Both the position numbers and the translations under genes were made by a program. Positions 1 to 11,600 of a stretch of DNA of 64,000 bases are shown one piece after another. The notes below the pieces were generated by a model. That model was not told the origin of the DNA, made no database searches, and worked only from the letters and a program-made list of their open reading frames with translations. Each line of letters starts with the position of its first letter. Within the stretch, counting starts at the first letter, position 1. The DNA is taken from positions 30,423,094 through 30,487,093 of the forward strand of contig OZ023267.1 in the NCBI GenBank assembly GCA_964006375.1. The letters run 5' to 3'. The DNA is from Tillus elongatus. Its lineage: Eukaryota > Arthropoda > Insecta > Coleoptera > Cleridae.

Positions 1-283
1 GACTAAAACGAAGTCATACTGGCGGTTAATAAGGAAAAATAACTGCTACGTTTATAATTTGGCAGATACTTTACTTTTCTACATATGAATTAAGCTTCCT
101 TCTGGAAATCTTTTGTATAACTTTTATACAATTTGTAATACAAGTTTCTTTTAAAGACAATTACACTATCTACAGATATAGCAAAATTTAATTCTTTAGC
201 TTCTTAGAAAATTGTCTTTTGGGCATTTTTCTCAAAAGTAGTTAGAACACAAGATTTGTTTGATAATAGAGAGATATCGATGG
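1..283. other. No gene recognised
   Basis: AT-rich sequence with no open frame of note, no recognised repeat terminus and no RNA gene. Confidence 0.5.
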
Positions 284-455
284 TAACAATTTTGAAAGAA
301 CTCTTTAAATGTGCGCGTACTGGGCCCTCTAAAATCGATCTTCAAGGTCTCTGTAAGTTTGAAGTATTAACTTTACTAATATGCCGTATGATAATAGTAT
401 AAAATTCCTATGAAAATTCGCTACTATAACGCACTTGCTGCGTCCCGAAATTTTT
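284..455 (-). repeat. Relic of the TA-core/MITE repeat family, array lost
   Basis: The first part (about 290-345) resembles the block that borders TA arrays elsewhere in the window (compare 13310-13385), including the TGAGCGCGC-like and GGACCC-like segments, but no (TA)n array is left. Positions 412-450 carry the inverted terminal motif GCACTTGCTGCGTCC seen at MITE ends at 21.7, 41.5 and 55.7 kb. Orientation is inferred from those copies. It is decayed and non-coding. Confidence 0.55.
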
Positions 456-1687
456 CATTTGTTGAGGCTGTCTAAAATATAACAACCAAGATATATAAAA
501 GTCTGAGAAAATTAGCTACTTAGTGTCGTCGGAGGCATATTCCAATTTGATGCTATCATAAGCTTTGATCGCCTCAATCACGAATATAAATTACCTATAA
601 ATCTACTTTCTTTGACTGCCTTTTTAAAACAGCTCACTTATATTCATTCCTATTCCAAAAATGATCTACTAAACATGATAAATGCTAAAAGCGTTTTTTG
701 ATGTTAAATTCCAAGCAGATTGTCAACACAATTGATGATGATTTGGGGCTAAAGCAATTTATAATTCTGCGAGATTTAAGTTTCATCGTCTGTATTTCGA
801 AGTTAATAGAGTATCGATGAGTAGGAATTGATAACGGATAAGAAAGAAGAAAGAGATGGGACTTTTGATATGATAATTCCAGGATCTATTTACAGCAGGA
901 TCATCCATTCAAACTTCCACTTGCAATGGAACTGATCTCGTTCTATCACCGTCACCATTTAAGTGATCGATAACCGCGAGAACAGGAGCAATACGAGAAT
1001 ATTTTCATGAAATGAACGAATGCAAACCGATGAGTTCGGAGGCACTCAGGCTTAAGCAACTCATATATTCATATCATCTGGGTAAATACTTTTAGCAGAT
1101 AGATATACAGGATGGCTCATTGAGAAGTATATAAGCGGGTTTTCGAGTATTAAAGTTGGTTCTTTTAAAAACCGCTTGGATAGCTCCATTTTTAGAGGTA
1201 CGTTTCCAATTCATTAGTCGTTGGTGCCCTTGCTTTATGAAACTTGCTACAGAGAATAAAACTAACTCTTGTATTTAGATAAATTTTCCGGCGAATATCG
1301 AAGCAGTTACTTCATCATCCTATACGGGGTAGCTACTCTCTTAAAAAAATTTAATAGCATATGGGGTCAAGTAACACATCACTCAAAAGGCTACTGAATT
1401 CTCTATCCAGTCATGTGAAAATTCTTAAATACCTTGCTTATATTCTATATCCAGTCGTGTGCTTGGTATTGAAATTTCTTAAAAACCTTACAGAGAAAAT
1501 TCAAAATAAAATTTGCTACCGCCAATCACATTCATCGACCAAAGCATTACTTCTTGTTGTACCTTAGATGATTGCAGTTATTTTTGGTTAGTGCATTTTG
1601 CTATGAGATCAATTTATCAGCGTTTTTAATTTATTATTTCAGATAAGGCCAAATATAAAATAATAAATACTTAATTTCACATTGTCA
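456..1687. other. Unassigned 1.2 kb, probably decayed repeats
   Basis: No protein domain is recognised. A 68-codon open frame at 1361-1567 resembles nothing I know. The stretch around 900-1200 has the look of a heavily mutated retroelement, but no motif can be aligned with confidence. Confidence 0.4.
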
Positions 1688-2077
1688 ACATACAGACTTA
1701 GAGACTACTTCTCTGGCGCTTCACTGTACGGTTTAGTTTCTCTAGGTGAATGACGTAGCTAGCGCGTAAGCTAACTGGAGCAAGTGGCCCTTCTCAATTC
1801 TAGATGTTCGGGGATGTTCTTCAACGTTTCCGTAATCATTTTCGCTGCTTGACAGCATTCTCAGACAGAAAAAGATTTAATTAACACGAAATCATGACAA
1901 CTACAAATAAAGATCTGTTGCTATGTTATGACTTTTTGATCAAAAATTCTTTAAAATTGAAAATAAAATGAAACACAAATGACGGATGACGCCTTAAAAA
2001 TGTCTACGTGATATATGTCAATATTTAACGTAAAGATAGAACTAACCTGTAACAGTAATAACGATAATAACAGTTTT
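1688..2077 (-). mobile_element. PLE-1 terminal-region fragment
   Basis: About 390 nt align by eye, same orientation, with the 3' terminal region of the Penelope-like element at 26938-27360, starting at the same CATACAGACTTGGAGA-like terminus. The run includes the shared segments around GTAGC(C)AGCGCG, GAAATCATG and TGTCAATATTTAAC. No PLE coding sequence is attached, so this is a terminal (pLTR-like) fragment. It stops at about 2077, immediately before the 3' end of a LINE-A copy, so the LINE has probably cut it. A decayed hammerhead motif lies inside. Confidence 0.8.
1830..1868 (-). ncRNA. Decayed hammerhead ribozyme motif of PLE-1
   Basis: On the minus strand the order is CUGU (helix I), CUGAGAA, U, GCUG-loop-CAGC (helix II), GAAAA, then UGAUUAC. 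Compared with the core CUGANGA...GAAA...UH, the base at core position G8 is A and the palindromic helix III seen in the other copies is lost. It is homologous to the motifs at 27073-27113 and 36965-37005. Hammerhead motifs in PLE terminal repeats are established; this copy is very unlikely to cleave. Confidence 0.6.
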
Positions 2078-2085
2078 TTAAAATC

Positions 2086-2970
2086 TTTCAACAACACACC
2101 ATGAGGGCTTACAGCCGAAATACTATCGTACCGTGGGTGTTGACAAGGAGGGAAGAGTCAACTTGTTAATTCTGGACTTGAAGGTCTGGAGGTTCGGAGC
2201 AGTAGGAAAAACATGTGCCCGCAAGGAATTCCACAACTTGGAAGTCCTCGAGACAAAAGATAGGGCATAACAAGATGTTCTATGTCCGGTGACCTGGACA
2301 GTAAAAGGGTGCATTCGCTCTGTTCCCCTGGTAGATCTGTTAAGGGTAGCAGGTGGAGAAACTATGGAAGAAAGCTCCTCTGAACAGTGCCCGTGCAGAT
2401 ATTTATAAAAGAGAGAGAGAGAGGTCACCAACGGCACGTCAGTGGGCAAGGGATGGCCGCCTTTGAGTGAAGGCAGGGTTACCGCTGAGACGGTGTCCAG
2501 GATAGCGAGTGTAGAAGCGGCAGATGTGGGAGCAGTATTCGAGGTTTGGCCTTATTCGTGAAGTATATAAGGTATAGAAATTAGCTGGTGAAAAGTATTT
2601 GCGAACCCGGAAGAGAAAACTTAACTTCTTAGCAGCCGCTTCTGCAATTGATGTAACATGTTGGTGCAAGTTGAGATTCCGATCCGCAGAGATGCCAGCC
2701 TGGATAATTTCGGTGACGTTTTGTGAAATATTAGAGGGGTCAGGATAAGAAAAGCAGACAGACGCCCATGGAAATCGGGAAAATAATCCAGCATTTCGTC
2801 CCAGTTCGGGGAGTTGTAGTGCCAAAAGATACGTGGGTGTGATGACTGTGTGACCTCTGGTTGCATTGCGCATAGAGTAGTGACCATGCTGTGGTCTGAG
2901 CGACCAAGGGGGGCGGTGACTGATGTCTAATAGCATTCAGGCTTTGTAGTAAGAAAGATATCCAAGGGAA
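2086..2970 (-). pseudogene. LINE-A copy 1, internally deleted EN-RT relic
   Basis: Non-LTR retrotransposon fragment homologous to the long copy at 5139-8112. Read on the minus strand, it holds the end of the endonuclease domain and then jumps to the region after the RT core. The join is at GGCAT, a pentamer present at both deletion edges in the long copy (about 6077 and 7507), so roughly 1.4 kb including the YADD active site is gone. Two further small deletions hit the segment after the CSHIW-like motif. The 3' end carries the family-typical GTGTGTTGTTGAAA. The 5' side abuts a SINE relic. The copy is non-functional. Confidence 0.85.
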
Positions 2971-3137
2971 TTTTGCCGAACCCCTGCCTTTCTGTAAGGA
3001 TGGTAGGGATATTTAACGTGTCCAACATTGCATGGACACGGAACCGACGGCTTTACGCTCCCTCCGAAGGGTGAAACATGCAGACATTCAACTTGCTCAA
3101 ATGCAATGCCACAACCTCGGTTGATGTTAATTGTACA
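2971..3137 (-). mobile_element. SINE relic (middle part)
   Basis: Matches by eye the body of the SINE at 52577-52936 in reverse complement, including the CCGACGGCTTTACGC segment and the tract ending TTAATTGTACAGT. Neither the tRNA-like head nor the 3' tail is present. It is bordered by a LINE-A copy on one side and a foldback arm on the other. Confidence 0.75.
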
Positions 3138-3140
3138 GTT

Positions 3141-4291
3141 ACTAATGGAGCTACAATGTGGTTCAATTGGGGAAAGTTGTTTAAATTTTCGCGTGTATCT
3201 CGATTCTGACGTTAAAAAAGCCTTTCGCAGAGAAATCTCGAAGGGGTATGGTCATTATACATTTTATTTTGGGATGATCACTTTTTTAGTGGCCACAAAT
3301 AAAGCTAGTACGCCTTGATAGTACCTCACACAACATATGTAATAGCGGTAAAAATATATCTGAAAAGTGCATCGGAGCCGTGATGTACAGAATGATTCAT
3401 TAGGTGAGCGACATTCATATCTCGGTAATTATGGCAACAAGAGCTTAGGGAAAAAACATTCTAAAGGTTTTTGTCTGAATTTCTTATTTTAGTAGCAACC
3501 TCTTCATTTCTAAAAATATGCAAGTTCAAACTTCACTTTCTAAAAGCACTTTTGACAGTAGTATTAGAAAATGGTATCAAAACCGAGTTCTGAAGTTTCG
3601 TTTTTCGAGAATCATCATCAACTTTGATTTTTCAAATGGGAGCCATAATTAATTTAAATGTCATTATTTTGAACTTGTCGACTGTTTACTGATGTATCAT
3701 ATGATGGGTCTAAAGTAAAAGATTACCAACTAACATAAACTTTTGATTAAATTCAATCCTTTTATCATCCTTAATATAAGGGGGGTCGAAACTCAGACAA
3801 AAATACAGAACAAGATTAGAGATTTCAGAGAAATGTAAAAAAGATAAAATTGTAATAGAAACATTTTTGGTTAACAGCTTTCAAAAAGTTTCATCCGAAA
3901 AAGAGCCATCTGGTGATAACAATAAGAAAATAAAAAATATTACCTGAGTTGCACTGGAAAAACCTTTCGAATGTTTCTTCCTGAAGCTCTTGTTACCATA
4001 GTTACCGAGATATGAATGTCGCTCACCTAATGAATCACTCTGTATATCACGGCTCCGATGCACTTTTCAACCATTTTTTACCGCTATTGCATATATTGCG
4101 TGAGGTACTATCAAGGCATGCTAGTTTTATTTGCGGCCACTAAAAAAAGTGATCATCCCAAAACCCAATGTAAAATGACCATACCTCTTTCGGGATTTCT
4201 CTGCGCAAAAGCTTTTTTGACGTCAGAATCGAGATACACGGGAAAAGCTAAACAACTTTCACCAATTGAACCACATTGTGGCCCCAATAGT
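3141..4291. mobile_element. Foldback element with ~330-nt inverted arms
   Basis: The left arm (about 3141-3473) and right arm (about 3958-4291) are imperfect reverse complements along their whole length. Shared landmarks are GTGCATCGGAGCCGTGAT, ATTCATTAGGTGAGCGAC and the TTTTTTTAGTGGC-like segment. The ~485-nt centre has no recognisable coding sequence. Structure and lack of a transposase fit a foldback or long-TIR MITE. No target duplication was identified. Related fragments lie at 4488-4855 and 8113-8310. Confidence 0.75.
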
Positions 4292-4487
4292 AACGGAGGT
4301 GGCTATTGTAAACGATTCCCGCGAACAAGCATATCCAGATCTAGATATTTCTGGAAGTATGCAAAATCGACTAGAACATGTTAGCATCGTAAAATGAACA
4401 ATCGAATTTGCAGTTGACCTATCCGTAAAAATACTAAGCGTTCCACTTAGAAAAATAACCTTAATATGTCAGTATCAGCAGTTCGAT

Positions 4488-4855
4488 GCGCAATTGTTTT
4501 TTTTTTCGCGTCAGAATCGAGATGCTCGTGAAAACTTAAACAATTTTCCATATTTGAATCACATTGTACCTCCAACAATGACGGAGATAGCTATTTAAAA
4601 CGATTCCCGTAAACATCCTGAATAAGAGGTTCGTAACTAATATAGAAAAAGACTCGGGGTTTCAGGAAAAGAAAAAAAAACAACATTGTAATAGCAACAT
4701 TTTGAAATAACAGCATTCAAAAAGTTTCATCCGAAAAAGCGGCATCTGGTGGCAAGGATAAGAAAATAAAAACATATCATCTGAATTGTACATGAAAAAA
4801 CCTTTCGAACAGTTTTTCCCCGAATCTCTAGTTGCCACAGTGACTGAGAACCGAC
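4488..4855 (+). mobile_element. Foldback-related fragment, left of LINE-A copy 2
   Basis: 4488-4625 repeats 4201-4345 in the same orientation (TCAGAATCGAGAT... ACGATTCCCG). 4640-4855 repeats about 3830-4015 (AAAAAGTTTCATCCGAAAAAG). The likeness stops near 4855 and resumes at 8113, on the other side of the LINE-A copy. That supports insertion of the LINE into this foldback relative. Confidence 0.65.
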
Positions 4856-5138
4856 AATAGGCATGGATGCAAAATGATGATAATGTTTTGTATCCTCCTA
4901 CTATGTCGAAAATCATAACTACTGGACAATTGATAGTCCCTTTATTAATCTTATTTTTAAAGGGGTAGACATTGATCCAATCCAATCCATAGCAGGTGGT
5001 AGTGGAATTTTCCTTTATGTAATAGTAAAGGATTTTTTCACGCCCGAGGAGGTACCACCCCATACATCAAGGGGCCGGTGAAGTCCCAACGGACGTTTCC
5101 GGTTCTGGTGTATGAGTCGGTTTCCCTTATAAGCAAAA
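4856..5138. other. Undetermined junction upstream of LINE-A copy 2
   Basis: This stretch has no recognised homology in the window. It may be 5' untranslated LINE-A sequence or flanking DNA; the 5' limit of the LINE insertion lies somewhere here. No gag-like ORF1 is visible. Confidence 0.4.
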
Positions 5139-8112
5139 ATGTTGATGGCTCCTCCTTGTATAAACTATTCCGGAGGCAAAATACCCCTCCATTCGGATCT
5201 CCGGGAGAGGGGTGTACAGGGGGCGCCAACATCAAGATTTAACATATCCTTTTCGAATATATGTGGCCTAAATTCTAACCTGAACTCCGTCCACCATTTC
5301 CTCCAGGCTAACAGGCCCCAACTCCTCTTCCTCACCGAAACCCAAATCAGTGCCAAAACAGCCACTAATCACCTTAATTTCCCGGGGTATGAGCTCCTTA
5401 CTGCCTTTAGATTGCATGGAGGCGTGTGCGCATACGTGCGTAGCAATCTACCCTGCACCAGACTTCCCAATTTAGAAGCTGGAAGAAAAGACATACTATA
5501 GATAAAACTCTCTCTCAGGGCTGCAACTAAATTCATCTGTTGCATTTACCAGTCACCTTCTGACAACAACTTTGTCCAGCTCTTTGACTACCTTTCTGAA
5601 AAAACCGACTATCTGATTTCTGAATATCCTTTCTCCGAGGTCACTATTCTTGGCGACTTCAATGTCCATAATAAGGAATGGCTAGGATCTTCAAAAACCG
5701 ATCCACAAGGGAGAGCAGCGGAGGCCTTTGCAGTCAGCAATTCTTTGGCCAATATGGTTCAGCAACCTACTTACTTTCCTCGTATCCCAACACACAGCTC
5801 AAATCCCTTGGATCTCCTTCTTACTACAAACCCTGAATGCTATAAGATATCAGTCACCGCCCCTCTTGGTCGCTCAGACCACGGCATGGTCACTGCTTCC
5901 TGTGCAATGCAACCCGAGGTCACACAGTCATCACACCCACGTATCGTTTGGCACTACAACTCCGCAAACTGGGACGAAATGCGGGATTACTTTTCCTCAT
6001 TTCCATGCGCATCTGTCTGCTTCTCTCATCCTGACCCCTCTGATGTCTCACAAAACGTGACCGAAATTATCCAAGCTGGCATGGAATTATTTATTCCACG
6101 TACACAGAAAACCTCTTCAGCCACTCAAAAGCACTGGTTCTCTAAATCCTGTGACAAGGCCAGACTTGAAAAGGTCAAAGCTCACAAAACGCTTCTACAC
6201 AATCCCAGTCAAGAAAATCGTCAAGCATTCAACGACGCAAGAAACCGCTATGTCCGCATTCTTTCTGAGGCAAAAAACTCGTTTAATAACCACATCAAAA
6301 ACAAAGTCCTCTCAAGCTCCAACGGCGGCAAACCCTTCTGGACTCTTGCTAAGTCTATTGGGAATAATTTCTGCAAGAGCACGTTCCCACCTCTTGTCTC
6401 AGGGGATGAAATTGTTTCTACCGCTCTGGGCAAGGCTAAACTTTTCGCTTCGTTGTTCGCCGGAAATTCTACTCTCAACCCACCTCCAAATGTTCAACCA
6501 CCAACAGTCCCCAATGTCGCGCATAAAATGACTGATATCATTTTCAAAACTAAAAAGGTACGAAAGATGCTCTCTTCTCTTAATACCAGGAAAGCCTCTG
6601 GCCTTGACGAGATCCCAGCAATTGTTCTCAAAAAATGCGCACCAGAACTTGCTCCTGTCCTGACTCGTCTGTTTCAGATATCTTACAATAAAGGCATATT
6701 CCCTAGTAACTGGAAAACTGCTCGAGTACAACCCATCCCCAAGAAAGGATCCAAAGCGCTTCCTAGCAACTACAGGCCTATTTCTCTCCTTTCAGTCATC
6801 TCTAAAGTGATGGAAAAGTATATAAACACCGAACTACTAAAATTCCTTGAAAAACACAGTCTAATCTACGACAGGCAGTATGGATTCCGTCAGCGCAGAT
6901 CGACTGCCGACCTCCTTTCCTTTGTCACCCATTCTTGGAACAAGTCTATGGAACAACATGGTGAATCCCAGATTGTTGCTCTAGACATATCCAAAGCATT
7001 CGACCAGGTCTGGCACGCATCGCTGCTTAATAAACTTCCGGCCTATGGCCTACCACCAAAACTTTGTACCTGGACAGCAAATTTCATCTCCAACAGGAGC
7101 ATATCTGTTGTTGTGGATGGCCATTCCTCTAAACTGTATCCAATTAATGCAGGAGTTCCTCAAGGTTCAGCTTTAGCCCCTACTTTGTTTCTTCTCCACA
7201 TCAATGACCTCCTCTCTAGCACATCCAACCCAGTTCACATTTACGCGGACGACAGCACCCTCCACTCAAATATACAATATTCTAAGCCTGTCTCTTTAGC
7301 CCAATTAGATGAGGATCGCAGACTCATGGAGGGTTCTGTCTCCGTAGACTTCCAAAAAATATTAGACTGGGGAAGTAGAAATCTTGTACAATTCAACCCC
7401 ACCAAAACTAAGTCTTGCTTTCTTTCTCACAAGAGATACAGCAGCCCTAGACCCATCACAATGAACAACCAAGTTATTCAAAGTAATGAGTCCTTTTCTC
7501 TTGTTGGCATTTCTGTGGATCGAAATCTTAATTGGCACCAACATGTTACATCAATTACAGAAGCGGCTGCTAAGAAATTGGGTTTCCTCTTCCGGGCTCG
7601 CAAATACTTTTCACCAACTAATCTCTATACCTTATACACTTTACAAATAAGGCCAAACCTCGAATACTGCTCCCACATCTGGGGTGCAGCTGCCGCTTCT
7701 ACACTCGCTATCCTGGACTCCATTCAGAAGAGAGCTATACGTCTCATCGGTGACCCTACCCTCACCCAAAGGCTTCCATCCCTTGCACACCGACGTGCCG
7801 TTGGTGACCTCTCTTTCTTTTATAGATATCTGCACGGGCACTGCTCAGAGGAGCTTTCCTCCATAATTCCCCCACCTGCTGCCCCCAGCAGATCTACCAG
7901 GGGAACAGAGCGAATGCACCCTTTTAATGTCCAGGTCACCAGACATAGAACATCTTGTTATGCCCGCTCTTTTGTCCCGAGGACTCCAAGTTGTGGAATT
8001 CCTTGCCGGCACATGTTTTTCCTTCTCCTCCAAACCTTCAAACCTTCAAGTCCAGAATTAACAAGCTGCGTCTTTCCTCCTTGTCAACACCCACGGTACG
8101 ATAGTATTTAGG
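5139..8112 (+). pseudogene. LINE-A copy 2: AP-endonuclease/reverse transcriptase
   Basis: Longest copy of a non-LTR retrotransposon ORF2 without RNase H (CR1/L2/jockey-like by its RT and C-terminal tail). A single frame runs through the AP-endonuclease domain (SNICGLNSN near 5250, LFLTETQ near 5330, GDFNVHN near 5655, SDHGMV near 5876). It continues into the RT: LDISKAFDQVW near 6981, PQGS near 7158, YADD at 7242-7253. An in-frame TAG at 5499-5501 interrupts the endonuclease. A one-base loss near 7982, compared with the copy at 52.2 kb, shifts the last ~45 codons. The 3' end stops 26 nt before the family terminus. The protein would nick target DNA and reverse-transcribe its own RNA, but this copy is broken. 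Confidence 0.9.
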
Positions 8113-8310
8113 CTGTAAGTATAAATGTCGCTCACCTGATGAATCACCCTGTAAATCTCAACTCCGATACACTTTTGAAATCTCTATTTACCACTGCTAC
8201 ATATGTTGTATGAGGTACTATCAAAGTATGCTAGTTTTATTCGTTGCCGCTAAAAAAAGTGGTGATCCCAAAACCCAATGTAAAATGACCACACCCCTTT
8301 ACAAAGTAGT
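8113..8310 (+). mobile_element. Foldback-related fragment, right of LINE-A copy 2
   Basis: Resembles 4013-4185 of the foldback right arm in the same orientation (ATGTCGCTCACCTGATGAATCA, then AAAACCCAATGTAAAATGACCA). It begins directly after the LINE-A copy, as expected if the LINE split a foldback relative. Confidence 0.7.
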
Positions 8311-8865
8311 TTCTTGTAGCACACCGTCAAATTCAAATTACGTAGACTGTGTTTTATTTCATTTATGGTAAAAACTTGCAGTAAATTTTTAGTAAAGCGT
8401 CTGTGGAAAACGTTCTAAACGCTTTTTAAAAACTTATTTTAATATACATTTACTCTCACCGTAAAATTTATGTCAGTGAAATATCTTTGGGAAAAGCCAG
8501 GTGTTTTAAATTGAGCAAGAGCGTCTTACCTTTCCTGATAAATTATGTACTTCAGCCGTGAAACCTGTTTGCTCGGGAAAGCCTGCTAACTTCAGGGCAC
8601 TGTCAATATTTAAATATTAAGACTGCTGCCAATGTTTCTAACAAGATTTAATAAGTTTTCTTTAGTAAAAAAGTGTTAACATAAAAGCATTTTCACTGCT
8701 ACAATGACCAATAATTTTCAAAGTGATGTAATTTTCCTTCTTAGCAATTAAAATTAGATTTTATGAATGATTATAATAGACCGTCAAGTACGAATAATTT
8801 GTTAACACATTAAGTGCCACACCATACACAATTCACTAAGTGAAGATGGAAACCTGTGATTAGCA
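8311..8865. other. Unassigned, no gene seen
   Basis: AT-rich, without open frames or recognised repeat ends. Confidence 0.4.
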
Positions 8866-8995
8866 CTGATAAGTACACTTAGAGAACCCAAATCACCACA
8901 GCACATCTTTTTAAAGACCTGACGATCGTTTCACTAACAAAGTGAGCGTCATCACAGGATGAAAAAATTCTTATTACTAAATATCACGTTTTATA
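8866..8995 (-). mobile_element. PLE-3-like terminal fragment with hammerhead relic
   Basis: AAGTACACTTAGAGAACCC, AAATCACCA and ACGATCGTTT align with the inverted arms at 53541 and 55264. On the minus strand, 8917-8958 reads CCU-GUGAUGA-imperfect hairpin-GAAAC-GAUC-GUC-AGG. That is a hammerhead layout with the first core base changed (G for C3) and a weak helix II. No coding sequence remains. Confidence 0.55.
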
Positions 8996-9308
8996 GCACG
9001 TCTTAGGTAAAGACCGGTACAGAGAGGGATGAAATCGCATGACAATTTTCTGTGTACCTACTGTATTTTAATCGCCGGACGAGGTTTTTGAACTCCCGTT
9101 TTAACTTTACCTGCCAAGTTTCGGAACACCTTCTATGTCAAAGAAAGAGTGTAACCAAAGAGCTATACATCAATGGCGGAGCTCGGTTGAGGAACTTTCA
9201 TTTTTTATTCCCTTAGAAATATAAATACTTTCGTACGCATCTAACTTCGCTGGTGATCTAACATTTTTGATAAGTTTCCGATTCTCTTTATCTATGTTTC
9301 TTTTTAAA
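8996..9308. other. Unassigned, no gene seen
   Basis: No domain, RNA gene or recognised repeat. Confidence 0.4.
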
Positions 9309-10914
9309 TTTCAACAACACACCACAAGGGTCACAGCCTAAGTACTATCGTACCGTGGGTGTCGACAAAGAGGAAAGAGGCAACTTGTTAATTCTGGACT
9401 TGAAGGTCTGGAGGTTTGGAGGAGAAGGAAAAACACGTACCGGCAAGGAATTCCACAACTTGGAAGTCCTGGGCCTAAAAGAGCGAGAATAACAAGATGT
9501 TCTATGTCTGGTAACCTGGACACTAAAAGGGTGCATTCGCTCTGTTCATCTGGTAGATCTGCTGGGGACAGCAGATAGAGGAACTATGAAAGAAAGCTTC
9601 TCTGAGCAGTGACCGTGCAGATATCTATATAAGAGAGAGATGTCACCAACGGCACGTCGGTGGGCAAGGGATGGCAGCCTTTGGGTGAGGGTAGAGTCAC
9701 CTATGAGACATATAGCTCTCTTCTAAATGGAATCCAGGAGAGCGAGTGTAGAAGCGGCAGCGGCACCCCAGATGTGGGAGCAGTATTCGAGGTTTGGCCT
9801 TATTTGTGAAGTATATAAGGTATATAGATTAGCTGGTGAAAAGTATTTACAAGCCCGGAAGAGGAAACCTAATTTCTCAGCAGCCGCTTCTGCAATTGAT
9901 GTGACATAATGGTGCCAACTGAGTTTCGATCCACAGAAATGCCAACAACTGAAAAGGACTCATTATTTAAATAACTTGGTTGTTCATTGTGATGGATCTA
10001 GGGCTGGTGTATCTCTTATGAGATAGAAAGCAAGACTGAGATTTGGTGGAGTTGAATTGTAAAAGATTTCCACTTCCCCAGTCTAATACTGTTTGGAGAT
10101 CCACAGAGAGAGAACCCTCCATGAGACTGCGATCCTCATCTAATTGTGCTAAAGAGACAAGCTTAGAATATTGTATATTTGAGTGGAGGGTGCTGTCGTC
10201 CGCGTAACAGTGAACTGGGTTGGATGTGCTAGAGATGAGGCTATTGATGTGGAGAAGAAACAAAGTAGGGGCTGAAGCTGAACCTTGAGGGTTTCCTGCA
10301 TTAATTGGATACAGTTTAGAGCAATGGCTATCCATGACAACAAAAATGCTCCGGTTGGAGAGGAAATTTGCTGTCCAGGTACAGAGTTTTGGTGGTAGGC
10401 CATAGGCCGGAAGTTTATTAAGCAGCTCTGCGTGCCAGACTTGGTCAAATGCTTTGGATATGTCTAGAGCAACAATCTGGAATTCACCGTGTAGTTCCAT
10501 ATACTTGTTCCAAGAATGAGTGACAAAGGAAAGGAGGTTGGAAGTTGATCTGCGCTGACGGAATCCATACTGCCTCTCGTGGATTAGACTGTATTTTTCA
10601 AGAAATTTTAGTAATTTGGTGTTTATATACTTTTCCTTCACTTTAGCGACGACTGAAAGGAGATAAATAGGCCTGCAGTTGCTAGGAGGTGCTTTAGATC
10701 CTTTTTTTGGGGATGGGTTGTACTCGAGCAGTTTTACAGTTACTAGGTAATATGCCTCTATTGTAAGATGTCTGAAACAGACAAGTCAAGACAATAGCAA
10801 GTTCGGGTGTGCATTTTTTGAGAACAATTGCTGGGCTCTCGTCAAGGCCAGAGGCTTTCCTGGTATTAAAAGAGGAGAGCATCTTTCGTACCTTTTAAGT
10901 TTTGAAAATTATTT
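9309..10914 (-). pseudogene. LINE-A copy 3, 5'-truncated RT relic
   Basis: Minus-strand copy beginning inside the RT region, with a 5' truncation near 10914 where the match to 6535 of the long copy ends. The longest open stretch (9967-10641) contains LDISKAFDQVW, a PQGS-like segment and YADD. Frameshifts and stops break the rest. The C-terminal tail and 3' end (GTGTGTTGTTGAAA) are at 9309-9540. The endonuclease is absent. 5' truncation is typical of target-primed reverse transcription. Not functional. Confidence 0.88.
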
Positions 10915-11600
10915 TTCCATAGCCTACTACGCTTACAAAGAAAACCCAAAAAATGACTAAAGTATCTTGGGCATTTTTAACGAAAAAAGAAAAAACAAAT
11001 ATCTCTATCGATTTAGGCACATCTATAAGCCGCAAATCCCAAGTTTCAATATCGTAACTTATACCGAGTGTTTAACTTGAGTGCAAAAAATGGAAAAAAA
11101 AGACTTTTTTGGAGTGTCCTGTATCAACGCTACTCAGTGTCTTGCAAATATTAGATTTCGAATAAATTAATCAATTCACCCTATGTCATCCGCAAATCTT
11201 ATACAGGCTCTTAACAATAAATACGGAAACATACCCTTAGTTACACTAAAAATGTCTAATATCTTATTTCTGGCTTCAAATATCGTTCGATTATGATCTT
11301 AGTAGTTGTTAAAAGTGTTTTAAGTCCTATCTAGTCTCAATTTGATAATGTATTTTTATTAAAACCGCGAAGCAACAGTAACGCTTTGTTTCTGAAATTG
11401 TAACGTCTCTTAAGGTTATCACAAATGCTGATTTCAACTTTTCGGTTTCTGAACCACATGTTTTAAATTCTATACCGTCATTTGCATTTTTAAACTGCAA
11501 AGAAAATCTTGATTAATTTGCCTGAGGAGTGACATCATCCCCATAAAATGCGATTTTACCGTTCATCTAGTGAGGCATTGGTATATGCAATTGGTCTGCC
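10915..11600. other. Unassigned, no gene seen
   Basis: No open frame or repeat family recognised. Confidence 0.4.
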
